Source of the DNA: Gemmatimonadota bacterium | GTDB lineage: Bacteria > Gemmatimonadota > Gemmatimonadetes > Gemmatimonadales > GWC2-71-9 | Length of the DNA: 64,000 nt | Assembly: GCA_003222085.1 (NCBI GenBank) | Contig: QHUK01000014.1 | Span: 1 to 64,000 of the forward strand | Reading direction: 5' to 3' | The notes under the pieces: model-generated | Databases searched by the model: none | What the model was told of the DNA's origin: nothing | Seen by the model: the letters and a program-made list of their open reading frames with translations, nothing else | Position numbers and translations under genes: made by a program | Shown here: positions 1-7,703 of the stretch, one piece after another | Layout: each line of letters opens with the position of its first letter | Position numbering within the stretch: position 1 is the first letter of the stretch

Positions 1-24
1 TACTTCGTGCCGTACGACTTTTAG
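1..24 (+). CDS. Possible C-terminal end of an upstream CDS
   Basis: The first eight codons read YFVPYDF and then TAG, in a frame that is open to the window edge. The stop lies 15 nt before rpmE on the same strand, so it could be the tail of the preceding gene. Too little is visible to name it. Confidence 0.3.
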   Translation, partial: YFVPYDF

Positions 25-39
25 TCAAGGATCGAGTCA

Positions 40-252
40 GTGAAACCCGGGATTCACCCCGCCTATCAGCGGGCTACCGTGCAGTGCGCGTGCGGCAACA
101 ACTTCGTCACGCGCTCCACCGTGCCCGTGATTCATGTCGAGGTCTGCGCCAAGTGCCACCCGTACTTCACCGGCAAGCAGAAGCTGATGGATACGGCCGG
201 GCGGGTGGAGCGTTTCCGCCAGAAATACGGGACCGAGAAGGCCGCAGGCTAA
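40..252 (+). CDS. rpmE: 50S ribosomal protein L31, zinc-binding type
   Basis: A 70-residue ribosomal protein of the large subunit. It starts KPGIHP and has a CxC pair at about residues 17-19 and a [10 protein letters not shown] segment, the zinc-ligand cysteines of the C+ form of L31. The GTG start at 40 follows an AAGGA-like site at 27-31. It lies 3 nt upstream of prfA, so the two are probably co-transcribed. Length and motifs are typical; the cysteine-containing form suggests a separate zinc-free paralogue may exist elsewhere, but none is in view. Confidence 0.95.
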   Translation: MKPGIHPAYQRATVQCACGNNFVTRSTVPVIHVEVCAKCHPYFTGKQKLMDTAGRVERFRQKYGTEKAAG

Positions 253-255
253 CGC

Positions 256-1314
256 GTGGAGGCCCGACTCCGCCAGGCGCTCGCGCGGGCGGAGGAGGTC
301 GCCCGAGAGCTGGCCGACCCCGAGACCGCGCGGAATCCGGCCAAACTGAGACAGCTGGGCCGCGAGCACGCCCGGCTCGACCAGATCCGCCAGGGGTACG
401 AGCGGCGGGAGCGGCTCGAACGGGAGCTCGCCCAGGCGCTCGAGCTGCTTCCGGACCGCGATCCCGAGCTGTCGCAGCTGGCGCGCGCGGACGTCGAGCG
501 GCTGCGTCCCGAGATCGAGCGGCTCGAGCGGCGGCTTGCCGACCTGCTCACCCCCGCGGACCCCCTCGATGACCGCGACGCCATCGTGGAGATCCGCGCC
601 GGCACGGGCGGTGACGAGGCGGCCCTGTTCGCCGCCGAGCTGTTTCGCATGTATACGCGATTCTGCGAGCGGCGGGGCTGGAAGGTCGAGGTCGTCTCGC
701 TCTCAGAAGGAAATCTCGGGGGCCTGAAGGAGGCCATCTTCGCCGCCCGCGGGCCCGGCGTCTACGGGACGCTGCGATACGAGTCGGGGGTCCACCGGGT
801 CCAGCGCGTTCCCGTTACCGAGGCGCAAGGGCGCATCCATACGTCCGCCGCGACGGTGGCCGTGCTCCCGGAAGCGGAGGAGGTCGACGTGAAGATCGAA
901 GAGAAGGACCTCCGGATCGACGTGTTCCGCTCCCAGGGACCCGGCGGCCAGAGCGTCAACACGACCGACAGCGCCGTGCGCATCACGCACCTGCCCACGA
1001 ATCTCGTGGTCCAGTGCCAGGACCAAAAGAGTCAGCTGCAGAACAAGGTCAAGGCGCTCGAGGTGCTGCGCTCCCGCCTGCTCGACAAGATGATCGCCGA
1101 ACAGGAAGCCGCCCGCGCCCGCGAGCGCCGAGCCCAGGTCGGCACGGGAGACCGCTCGGCCAAGATTCGCACGTACAACTTCCCTCAGAACCGCGTCACC
1201 GACCATCGCATCCATTACACCGTCCACAACCTCTCCGAGGTGCTGGACGGTAGCCTCGACGACCTGATCAACGCCCTGCGGCTCGCGGGTGAAAAGGAGC
1301 GGCTCAGTGCCTGA
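256..1314 (+). CDS. prfA: Peptide chain release factor 1
   Basis: Class I release factor of 352 residues that terminates translation at UAA and UAG. The GGQ tripeptide, which promotes peptidyl-tRNA hydrolysis, is at 230-232 in GPGGQSVN. The codon-recognition tripeptide is PVT (186-188, in [10 protein letters not shown]), which marks RF1 rather than RF2. The N-terminal about 100 residues are a charged helical domain. The GTG start 3 nt after rpmE gives the expected length. The 3' end overlaps prmC, whose product methylates the GGQ glutamine, so the modifying enzyme and its substrate are co-expressed. Confidence 0.97.
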   Translation: MEARLRQALARAEEVARELADPETARNPAKLRQLGREHARLDQIRQGYERRERLERELAQALELLPDRDPELSQLARADVERLRPEIERLERRLADLLTPADPLDDRDAIVEIRAGTGGDEAALFAAELFRMYTRFCERRGWKVEVVSLSEGNLGGLKEAIFAARGPGVYGTLRYESGVHRVQRVPVTEAQGRIHTSAATVAVLPEAEEVDVKIEEKDLRIDVFRSQGPGGQSVNTTDSAVRITHLPTNLVVQCQDQKSQLQNKVKALEVLRSRLLDKMIAEQEAARARERRAQVGTGDRSAKIRTYNFPQNRVTDHRIHYTVHNLSEVLDGSLDDLINALRLAGEKERLSA

Positions 1315-2212
1315 GCGCGCTGCGCACCAGACCTCGATCGGCGAGGCGCTGCAGGACGCCGCCGACCGTCTCGCCGCCTCGGGCCTGCCCGGCCCGCGCC
1401 GCGAAGCGATGATGCTGTGGGCAGCCGTAGCCGGTGCGGGGACCAATCCGGGCGACGTGTGGCTGCGACGCGCCCAGGAACCCGCGGTGGAGCTCGTGGA
1501 GCGGTTCTGGCACGCGGTGGAGCAGCGTTCGCGCGGCGTTCCCTTCGCGTACGCCGTCGGCCGCACGGGCTTCCGCACGCTCGACCTGAAGCTCGACCCG
1601 CGGGCCCTGATCCCGCGACCGGAGACCGAGGGGCTGGTCGATTTGGTGCTGCGGGAGACCGGGATGCGGGATGCGGGATCCGGGAGGCGTGGTGTCGTCG
1701 CGGACATCGGTACCGGGTGCGGTTGCATCGCGCTCTCGCTCGCGGTCGAGGGCACCTTCGAGCGCGTGGTCGCGGTCGAGCGCTCTGCGGAGGCGGCGGC
1801 GTTGGCGCGCGAGAACGTGGCGGTCGTGCAGCCCGCGGTGCCGGTCGAGGTGCGCGAGGGCGATTGGCTCGCCCCCCTCGCCGGGGAGCGCTATCGGGCC
1901 ATCGTCTCGAATCCTCCGTATCTGACGGAGGCGGAGTATGGCGCGCTCGATCCGGCGGTCTTGCAGTTCGAGCCGCGTGAGGCGCTGGTGAGCGGGGCCG
2001 ACGGCCTCACCGCGACGCGGGCCCTGCTGGCGGGCGCGAGCGCGCTGCTCGAGCCTGGCGGGTTCGTGGCGCTCGAACTCGACGAGCGGCGCGCCGATCA
2101 AGTGCGGGCGCTCGCGCTGCGACACGGCTGGTCGCCGGTAGCGGTGTACGATGATCTTTTCGGCCGGCCGCGGTTCTTGATGGCGGGCCTCGACGCGGAG
2201 GGGGGCACGTGA
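1307..2212 (+). CDS. prmC: Release factor glutamine N5-methyltransferase
   Basis: SAM-dependent methyltransferase that methylates the GGQ glutamine of RF1 and RF2. SAM-binding motif I is VADIGTGCGCIAL and the catalytic NPPY is at about residues 202-205. The track ORF opens at 1289, but GTG 1307 lies 6 nt after AAAGGAGC and gives a normal 301-residue product overlapping prfA by 8 nt. Between the N-terminal domain and motif I there is an arginine/glycine-rich insert (GMRDAGSGRRG) encoded by four tandem 7-bp units; PrmC homologues usually have only a short loop there. It ends in a GTGA overlap with the next gene. Confidence 0.95.
   Translation: MPERAAHQTSIGEALQDAADRLAASGLPGPRREAMMLWAAVAGAGTNPGDVWLRRAQEPAVELVERFWHAVEQRSRGVPFAYAVGRTGFRTLDLKLDPRALIPRPETEGLVDLVLRETGMRDAGSGRRGVVADIGTGCGCIALSLAVEGTFERVVAVERSAEAAALARENVAVVQPAVPVEVREGDWLAPLAGERYRAIVSNPPYLTEAEYGALDPAVLQFEPREALVSGADGLTATRALLAGASALLEPGGFVALELDERRADQVRALALRHGWSPVAVYDDLFGRPRFLMAGLDAEGGT
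1660..1687 (+). repeat. Four tandem CGGGATG-type heptads inside prmC
   Basis: Units read CGGGATG, CGGGATG, CGGGATC, CGGGAGG. They are coding and encode a loop just before SAM motif I of PrmC. They belong to the group of 7-bp arrays seen elsewhere in this window. Confidence 0.8.
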
Positions 2213-2562
2213 TCGACCAGAAGGCGAGCGAGCTGGGGCGGCTCTTGGGACAAAGCGAAGAGTACAAGGTGCTGCTCCGCGCGAGCGAGCGGATGAAGGA
2301 GGACGCCACGTGCCGGCAGCTCCTCGCCGAGGTCGAACGCATCGCCCAGGAGATCGAGCGGTCCGCGCAGGAGGGGCGCGAGCCCGCGAAGGATCAGGTG
2401 GAGCGGTACGACCGAGCGCTCCAGAGCGTCCAGGCGAATTCGGTGTATCAGCAGGTCGTAGCCGCGCAGGCGAATTTCGAGAAGTTCATGGCCAAGGTGA
2501 ACGCGCGGATCTACGAAGGCATGAAGCAGGGGGCGGCGAGCCCCATCATTACATTGGGCTGA
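2209..2562 (+). CDS. YlbF/YmcA family protein
   Basis: A 117-residue, highly charged helical protein (IDQKASELGRLLGQSEEY..., with a long central helix rich in E, Q and R). The pattern of N-terminal SxxYxxLxxA followed by a long amphipathic helix matches the Com_YlbF family (PF06133). In Bacillus, YlbF-YmcA-YaaT modulates RNase Y and development; whether that role holds here is unknown. The GTG start overlaps the prmC stop (GTGA) and its own stop overlaps the tmk start, so it is translationally coupled in the prfA-prmC-tmk operon. Confidence 0.8.
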   Translation: MIDQKASELGRLLGQSEEYKVLLRASERMKEDATCRQLLAEVERIAQEIERSAQEGREPAKDQVERYDRALQSVQANSVYQQVVAAQANFEKFMAKVNARIYEGMKQGAASPIITLG

Positions 2563-3191
2563 TGGGCGTCTTCATCGTCGTGGAGGGCCCGGAAGGGGCG
2601 GGGAAATCCACGCTGGTGCGCTGGCTCGCGGCGCGGCTCGCCGCCGAGGGCCTCCAGGTGACGGCGGTGCGCCAGCCGGGCGGCACGCCGGTGGCGGAGG
2701 CGGCGCGCAAGGTGGCGCTCAAGTTTCCCCATGAGATGTCGCCGGTCGCGGAGCTGTTCCTGTTCCTCGCGGCCCGGGCCGACCTGGTCCACCGGGTCAT
2801 CCGGCCGGCGCTCGAGGCCGGGGAGGTGGTCGTGGCGGACCGGTTCGACCTCTCGACGATGGCATACCAGGTGGCGGGGGGCGGACTCCCCGCCGAGGCG
2901 GTCGCGCACGCCATCCGGCTCGCCACCGGCGGCCTCGTCCCGGACGTCACGCTCGTCCTCGATGTGCCGGTCGAGGTGGGCCGGGCCCGGCAACAGGCCG
3001 CGCGCAAGGTCCAGGATCGGTTCGAGCGCCAGGACGACTCGTTTCACCGCCGCGTGCTCGAGGCGTACCGCCGCGCGGCAGGGCCGGGCGTGGTGCACGT
3101 CGACGCGACGCAGTCGAAGAAGGCCGTGCAAGAGGCCGCCTGGCGCGAGGTCATGGCGGTGACCGCACTCTCACCACGAGGCGTCTCATGA
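2562..3191 (+). CDS. tmk: Thymidylate kinase
   Basis: Phosphorylates dTMP to dTDP for DNA synthesis. Residues 8-16 form the P-loop (EGPEGAGKST), and DRFDLSTMAYQ is the DR(Y/H) motif that contacts dTMP and magnesium. The track ORF is open from 2310, but ATG 2562 overlaps the ylbF-like stop and begins the standard MGVFIVVEGPEG N-terminus. The product is 209 residues, the normal size. It ends in an ATGA overlap with the S41 protease. Confidence 0.95.
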   Translation: MGVFIVVEGPEGAGKSTLVRWLAARLAAEGLQVTAVRQPGGTPVAEAARKVALKFPHEMSPVAELFLFLAARADLVHRVIRPALEAGEVVVADRFDLSTMAYQVAGGGLPAEAVAHAIRLATGGLVPDVTLVLDVPVEVGRARQQAARKVQDRFERQDDSFHRRVLEAYRRAAGPGVVHVDATQSKKAVQEAAWREVMAVTALSPRGVS

Positions 3192-4807
3192 AGCTCCGGA
3201 ATATCGTGATCGTGACCACAGTGGCTGGATTGGCGCTCGCCACTGGAGGCTGGCTGCTGCAGCGCCAGACCGAGCCGACGGGGTCCGTCTACCAGCAGGC
3301 GCGGCTGTTCGAAGACGTCCTCGCACACGTGGCCGACTTCTATGTGGACTCGATCGAGGAGCGCCGGCTCTACCAGATGGCGATCGACGGCATGCTCGAC
3401 CAGCTGCACGATCCGTATTCGGTGTTCCTGAAGCGGGACGACTTCCGGGCCTTGAACGAGGCGACGACCGGCAACTACGGCGGCCTCGGCATCCAAATCG
3501 ATGTCCGGGACGGATGGATCACCGTCGTGGCGCCGCTCCCCGACACGCCCGCGGAGCGGGCGGGAATCCAGTCGGGCGATCAGATCATCGCGCTGGACGG
3601 TCGCTCGACCGAGGGCTGGAAGAACGATCAGGCCGTGAAGCAGTTGCGCGGCGACCCGGGCAGCGCGGTGGAGCTCAGGGTGCGCCGGGTCGGGGTCGAC
3701 CAGCCGCTCATCTTCAAGCTCACGCGCGCCACGATTCACATCCGCTCGGTCCAGGTCTCGATGATGCTCGATGACAAGGTCGGCTACGTGCTGCTCACGC
3801 CCGTGAGCGAGACGTCCGCCCAGGAGCTCACCGACGCGGTGAACGGTCTCGTGCAGAAGGGGATGAAGTCGCTGGTGCTCGATCTGCGGGGGAACCCCGG
3901 CGGATTGCTGGACCAGGGCGTCGCGGTGAGCGAGCTGTTCCTCGACCCGGGACAGGAAGTCGTGGAGACCCGGGGCCGCGCGCCCACCACGTCGAAGACT
4001 TACCGCGACGCGAAGCCACAGCCGTGGCCGCACCTGCCGGTGGTAGTGCTCACAAACGGCGGCACCGCGAGCGCGGCCGAAATCATTACCGGCGCGCTGC
4101 AGGATCACGACCGCGCGGTCGTCGTCGGAACGCCGACCTTCGGGAAGGGGCTGGTGCAGTCGCTGTGGCAGCTCACGCCCGAAACGGCGTTGAAGCTCAC
4201 GACCGCGCGCTGGTTCACGCCGAGCGGCCGGACGATTCAGCGCAAGAGCAAGAACGAAGAGGACCAGTTCGCGCAGGCCGAGGCCGCCGAGCTGGGCCAC
4301 GACAGCACGAAGGTCGATTCCTCCCTGGTCTTTCACACCGACCACGGCCGGGTCGTCCTGGGCGGCGGCGGGATCCGGCCGGACCTGTTCGTCACGCCCG
4401 ACACGTTCACGACCGCGGAGCGCGCCTTCGTCAAAGCATTGGGCAACAAGATCCCTACCTATTGGGACGTGCGCACCGCCTACGCGCTCGAGATCAAGAC
4501 GTCGGGCCGCGTGAAGAGTCCTGACTTCTCGGTCACGGCGGAGATGGCGGACGAGGTCATCCGGCGGCTGCGGGCGCGCGGCGTCGCGCTGCCGGACAGT
4601 GTCATCGCGGGCGCCCACGATGTCATCACCCAGGACCTGGGATACGAGATCGCACGCTACGTGTTCGGTCGTCCGGCGGAAGTGCGCCGCCAGAAGGAGG
4701 AAGACCGCCAGGTGCAGGCCGCGCTGGGCCTGGCACGCCGCGCCAAGTCACCGCAGGATCTCCTCGCCTTAGCGGCCGCCCAGGCACCGGCGACCCTGCG
4801 GAATTGA
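3188..4807 (+). CDS. S41 family C-terminal processing peptidase with PDZ domain
   Basis: A 539-residue periplasmic or membrane-anchored serine protease. It has an N-terminal hydrophobic segment (IVIVTTVAGLALATGG), a tail-binding region, a PDZ domain starting at GGLGIQIDVRDGW, and the S41 catalytic domain. The Ser-Lys dyad is visible as S295 in GGTASAAEI and K320 in FGKGLVQ; the 25-residue spacing is typical of Ctp/Prc enzymes. A long C-terminal extension of about 180 residues after the catalytic core is less conserved and ends in charged helices. It is coupled to tmk by an ATGA overlap. Confidence 0.93.
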   Translation: MKLRNIVIVTTVAGLALATGGWLLQRQTEPTGSVYQQARLFEDVLAHVADFYVDSIEERRLYQMAIDGMLDQLHDPYSVFLKRDDFRALNEATTGNYGGLGIQIDVRDGWITVVAPLPDTPAERAGIQSGDQIIALDGRSTEGWKNDQAVKQLRGDPGSAVELRVRRVGVDQPLIFKLTRATIHIRSVQVSMMLDDKVGYVLLTPVSETSAQELTDAVNGLVQKGMKSLVLDLRGNPGGLLDQGVAVSELFLDPGQEVVETRGRAPTTSKTYRDAKPQPWPHLPVVVLTNGGTASAAEIITGALQDHDRAVVVGTPTFGKGLVQSLWQLTPETALKLTTARWFTPSGRTIQRKSKNEEDQFAQAEAAELGHDSTKVDSSLVFHTDHGRVVLGGGGIRPDLFVTPDTFTTAERAFVKALGNKIPTYWDVRTAYALEIKTSGRVKSPDFSVTAEMADEVIRRLRARGVALPDSVIAGAHDVITQDLGYEIARYVFGRPAEVRRQKEEDRQVQAALGLARRAKSPQDLLALAAAQAPATLRN

Positions 4808-4808
4808 G

Positions 4809-5687
4809 GTGGCGCCCCACGTCGTGGGGATCATCGGACCCGGCCGCGCCGGTGTCGGCTTGGCGCTCGCGCTCGCGCGCGTGGGGGAGGGGAGACGCTA
4901 CGACGTCCGCCTCCACGGCCGCAGCAAGAAACCGGTCCCGAAACCCCTCTCGCTGACCGTTGGCCCGGAGAACGCCGCGCCCGCCTGGATCGCCGAGGCG
5001 GGCGTCGTCATTCTGGCCGTGCGGGACGACGCCATCCGGCCCCTCGCCGAAGCACTGGCCCGCGCAGGAGCGATCCACCGCCACCAGGTGGTGCTGCACC
5101 TCTCCGGCTCCCAAGGTCAAGAAGCGCTCGGCCCCCTGGTCGGGTCCCGCGCGGCCCTCGGGTCCCTCCATCCGCTCCAGACCATCTCCGATCCGTCGCA
5201 CGCAGCGGACCGGCTGAAGGGCGCCTGGGCGGCAGTCGAGGGAATGCCCCCCGCGGTGCGGGCGGCCGAGGCGCTGGCGCACGATCTCGGCCTGCGGCCG
5301 TTTCACATCCCGTCCAAGGCCAAGCCGATGTATCACGCGAGCGCGGTGTTCGCTTCCAACTATTTCGTGGTGGTGGAGGCGGTGGCGCAGCGGCTGTTGC
5401 GGCATGCCGGGCTCTCGGACGCGGAGGCGTGGCGGGCACTGCGGCCGCTGGTGGAGGGGACGTTCGAGAACCTGACCCGCCAGGAGCCGATGGCGGCGCT
5501 CACCGGTCCCGTAGCGCGGGGGGATGCAACGACCATCCGCCGCCATCTCGAGGCCTTGACGCACGACGACGCCGTGCTGTATCGCGCGCTCGGGCGAGCG
5601 GCCCTCGAGTTGGCGCAGAAGGGGGGGATGGACGAAGCGACCGCCGCCCAGGTCGCAGGGGCGCTCGCGCCGGACCAGCTCCAGTAA
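4809..5687 (+). CDS. Rossmann-fold DUF2520 protein
   Basis: A 292-residue protein with an N-terminal NAD(P)-binding fold (GIIGPGRAGVGLA) and the DUF2520 C-terminal helical domain. The conserved segment GSLHPLQTI and the helical FASNYFVVVEA region are typical of this family. Members resemble F420:NADP and 6-phosphogluconate-type dehydrogenases, but their substrate is not established. The GTG start comes 1 nt after the protease stop. The stop codon TAA opens an AT-rich tract that holds the next promoter. Confidence 0.85.
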   Translation: MAPHVVGIIGPGRAGVGLALALARVGEGRRYDVRLHGRSKKPVPKPLSLTVGPENAAPAWIAEAGVVILAVRDDAIRPLAEALARAGAIHRHQVVLHLSGSQGQEALGPLVGSRAALGSLHPLQTISDPSHAADRLKGAWAAVEGMPPAVRAAEALAHDLGLRPFHIPSKAKPMYHASAVFASNYFVVVEAVAQRLLRHAGLSDAEAWRALRPLVEGTFENLTRQEPMAALTGPVARGDATTIRRHLEALTHDDAVLYRALGRAALELAQKGGMDEATAAQVAGALAPDQLQ

Positions 5688-5734
5688 ACATCAGATAACA
5701 TCACTAAACTTGACATAACAGTAGTAAAAAGATA
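5685..5734 (+). repeat. 10-bp-phased AT-rich tract
   Basis: Five successive 10-mers start TAAACATCAG, ATAACATCAC, TAAACTTGAC, ATAACAGTAG, TAAAAAGATA. The A/T-rich half recurs every helical turn. The tract stands out sharply in a GC-rich genome and overlaps the -35 region of the promoter. Confidence 0.7.
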
Positions 5735-5738
5735 ACTT
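5710..5738 (+). promoter_or_regulatory. Sigma70-type promoter for the membrane protein/HTH operon
   Basis: A perfect TTGACA -35 (5710-5715) is followed by a 17-bp spacer and TAACTT as -10 (5733-5738). It lies 30 nt upstream of the ATG of the membrane protein. It is embedded in the 10-bp-phased AT-rich tract, which could bend DNA or hold operator half-sites. Confidence 0.8.
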
Positions 5739-5768
5739 GGGTCTCACACCCGCGGTGGGGCCCCGGCC

Positions 5769-6581
5769 ATGGCTCGAGACCAGCCGATCACGAGCTACTC
5801 CGATTTCCTCAAGGCGCTGCTGAGCGACCGAGAGCGCTTCTTCGAGGAGGTCGTCGAGGGCGTCGCGCTTCGGAGCAAGCTTCGCTACGCCGTCGTCACG
5901 ATCATAGTCCTTGCCGGGTTCTTCGGCCTCGTCGCGGGCGCCTATTCGGGTCCCGCGCAGGCCGTGTCCGCGGGCGTCAAACTGCCGTTTCTGTTCTTCG
6001 CGACGTTCGCCGTGTGTTTTCCCGCGTTTTTCGTGGTGCAGGTTCTCGTCGGCTCCCGGTTGCGCCTGCTGCAGGTGGCCGTGCTGGTGTTCGGCGCGCT
6101 GGCGCTCACCTCCGTCTTGCTCGCCGCCTTCGTGCCGATCACGGCGTTCTTTCTCATCACCGGCGCGAACTACTACTTCCAACACCTGCTGAACATCGCG
6201 ATCGCCGGCGTAGCGGGGCTGTTCGGGATGTATGCACTGCATGAGGGGCTCAGTGTGGTCTGCGAGAAGCGCGGCGTCTATCCTCGGAAGGCTCTCACCA
6301 TCATGCGCGCGTGGGCGCTGTTGTTCGCCTTCGTCGGCATCCAATTGGCCTGGAGTCTTCGCCCGTTCCTCGGCGACCGCAACCAGCCCTTTCAGGTGTT
6401 CGGCTCGTATCAGGGCAACTTCTACGCCGCGATCATCTACGCGGTGAACAAGCTCATGCACGGAGACGAGAAGCCGACTCCCTCACCCGGCAGGCAAGAC
6501 TCGATCCCCCGATTTCGCGGCTTCGTCATTCCGCCGATCGACACGGTGGCCGACTCGAGCCATCGACGCAAGCGCCCATGA
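5769..6581 (+). CDS. Polytopic inner-membrane protein
   Basis: A 270-residue protein with a charged cytosolic N-terminus (SYSDFLKALLSDRERFFEE) followed by about five hydrophobic segments: TIIVLAGFFGLVAGA, LPFLFFATFAVCFPAFFVV, LQVAVLVFGALAL, LLNIAIAGVAGLF, and ALLFAFVGIQLAW. After the last comes WSLRPFLG, a signature recalled from a widespread family of uncharacterised membrane proteins that databases sometimes label actin-binding WH2. The C-terminal 60 residues are hydrophilic. Its stop overlaps the start of the HTH gene, so the two are coupled. Function unknown. Confidence 0.7.
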   Translation: MARDQPITSYSDFLKALLSDRERFFEEVVEGVALRSKLRYAVVTIIVLAGFFGLVAGAYSGPAQAVSAGVKLPFLFFATFAVCFPAFFVVQVLVGSRLRLLQVAVLVFGALALTSVLLAAFVPITAFFLITGANYYFQHLLNIAIAGVAGLFGMYALHEGLSVVCEKRGVYPRKALTIMRAWALLFAFVGIQLAWSLRPFLGDRNQPFQVFGSYQGNFYAAIIYAVNKLMHGDEKPTPSPGRQDSIPRFRGFVIPPIDTVADSSHRRKRP

Positions 6582-6772
6582 CTCGGGATGGTGACAACGA
6601 GATCTTGACACTCGAAGAAGTCGCTCGGTATCTGCGGCTTACCCCGCAGACCATCTACAAGTGGGCACAGGAGAAACGGATTCCGGCCGCGAAGCTGGGA
6701 AAGGAGTGGCGCTTTCGGAAGAGCATCGTCGACCGTTGGTTGGACGAGCAAATTCTGCGGGATCAATCCTAG
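6578..6772 (+). CDS. Excisionase-like helix-turn-helix DNA-binding protein
   Basis: Sixty-four residues, almost all a MerR/excisionase-type winged HTH (HTH_17): LTLEEVARYLRLTPQTIYKWAQEK, then IPAAKLGKEWRFRK. The track ORF is open from 6311 but the real start is ATG 6578, which overlaps the stop of the membrane protein (ATGA). No integrase or phage genes are nearby, so a regulator of its own operon or a partner of the membrane protein is more likely than a true excisionase. The phased AT tract upstream of the operon is a natural candidate target; this is inference. Confidence 0.85.
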   Translation: MTRDGDNEILTLEEVARYLRLTPQTIYKWAQEKRIPAAKLGKEWRFRKSIVDRWLDEQILRDQS

Positions 6773-6797
6773 GAAGGCCTGCGGCACTCACAAGCAG

Positions 6798-6824
6798 ATC
6801 CTTCGCGCCTGCGGCGCTCAGGAT
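6798..6824. repeat. REP-like palindrome
   Basis: ATCCTTCGCGCCTGCGGCGCTCAGGAT folds into a hairpin of 5 bp, a 2-nt mismatch, 5 bp and a TGC loop, followed by GACAG. The ATCCTTCGC...GCTCAGGATGACA pattern is a known kind of interspersed palindrome in several GC-rich phyla. It lies between the convergent HTH gene and lolA and may also help end transcription. The rest of 6773-6937 shows nothing recognisable. Confidence 0.6.
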
Positions 6825-6937
6825 GACAGTCTCGCTCCGTTCGGGAATAGGGAAAGGAGGGAACGACACTCTGTCTTCTATTCTTCCTTCTATTGCCGCC
6901 GCCTATTGCCGCCGCGCGGCGCTGTCAAGGATCTGTT

Positions 6938-7684
6938 TTACTGATCCACCACCCGCACGCCGGCCGGGGTGGAAAACGTGAGCTCGCGACCGGGCACGCC
7001 GGCGTTCACCCGGATGTTTCGCAGGATCACGGTGCGCTCCTGGCCGGAGCTCTCGACGATGTCGACACGATACACCAGCGCGTCCTCCCGACTCACCCAG
7101 ATCGTCGCTTCGCTGTAGGGCGCGTCGCGCCCCTTCGGCACGAGCCGGATGACGTCGAGGGTGCCCCCGCCCCCACCCACCCTGTCCGGCAGCGAGTCTG
7201 CCCGGACGTAGTGCCCCGTATAGCGCTCGCGCGGTTGCTCCACGAACTGTCCGATCAGATTGGGGCCGGTGGTGCCGTATTCGGGGATGCGTGACCGGAT
7301 GACCTGACCGGGCGTGGTGCTCGGCGTGTACAGCCAGAGGAAGCGGCCGTCCGCCACGATGCGATCACCCTTCGGGGCCGTGAACCGCATGGAGAAGCGG
7401 CTGGGGCGCATCTGGTACAGCCTGCCGCGCGTTGTGTCGGGCGTGCCGATCATCGGATTCGTGATGATCTGGACGAAGTCGGCCGAGAGGCTGGTGACCG
7501 TTTGATAGGTCTGGCTCGCGCGGTCGAGGATGGGCCAGGGGTCGGGGCTCTGGAGCGCGAGGGAGAAGCCGAGCGCGGCGATTGCGGAGTGCGGATTGCG
7601 GATTGCGGATTGTACGCGCGCGCGTCGTGCCGCGAACGGTCCCTGGCTGGGCCGACGCCATCCGATCAAATCCGCAATCCGCAT
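6938..7684 (-). CDS. lolA: Outer-membrane lipoprotein carrier protein LolA
   Basis: Periplasmic chaperone that carries lipoproteins from LolCDE to the outer membrane. From about residue 50 the sequence fits LolA: ILDRASQTYQTVTSLSADFVQ, then GRLYQMRPSRFSMRF and DGRFLWLYTPSTTP. The mature part has normal length. The N-terminus is odd: the first about 35 residues (with SAIRNPHSAI) are encoded by an inverted heptad array, and only a short hydrophobic stretch (AALGFSLAL) could act as a signal sequence. The original start may have been lost or replaced by the repeat. It lies downstream of aroF on the same strand. Confidence 0.85.
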   Translation of the reverse strand: MRIADLIGWRRPSQGPFAARRARVQSAIRNPHSAIAALGFSLALQSPDPWPILDRASQTYQTVTSLSADFVQIITNPMIGTPDTTRGRLYQMRPSRFSMRFTAPKGDRIVADGRFLWLYTPSTTPGQVIRSRIPEYGTTGPNLIGQFVEQPRERYTGHYVRADSLPDRVGGGGGTLDVIRLVPKGRDAPYSEATIWVSREDALVYRVDIVESSGQERTVILRNIRVNAGVPGRELTFSTPAGVRVVDQ

Positions 7685-7700
7685 TCCGCAATCCGCAATT
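7585..7700. repeat. Inverted CGGATTG/CAATCCG heptad array over the lolA leader
   Basis: The left arm (7585-7612) has CGGAGTG followed by three CGGATTG units. The right arm (7668-7700) has about four CAATCCG-type units. The arms are reverse complements around a 55-bp GC-rich centre. The array covers the lolA start and leader codons and stops 3 nt before the aroF stop codon. Confidence 0.85.
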
Positions 7701-7703
7701 GTC

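Noticed and set aside
6578-6772. HTH protein as a prophage excisionase
   Set aside because: No integrase, att repeat or phage gene is near. The gene is coupled to a membrane protein instead.
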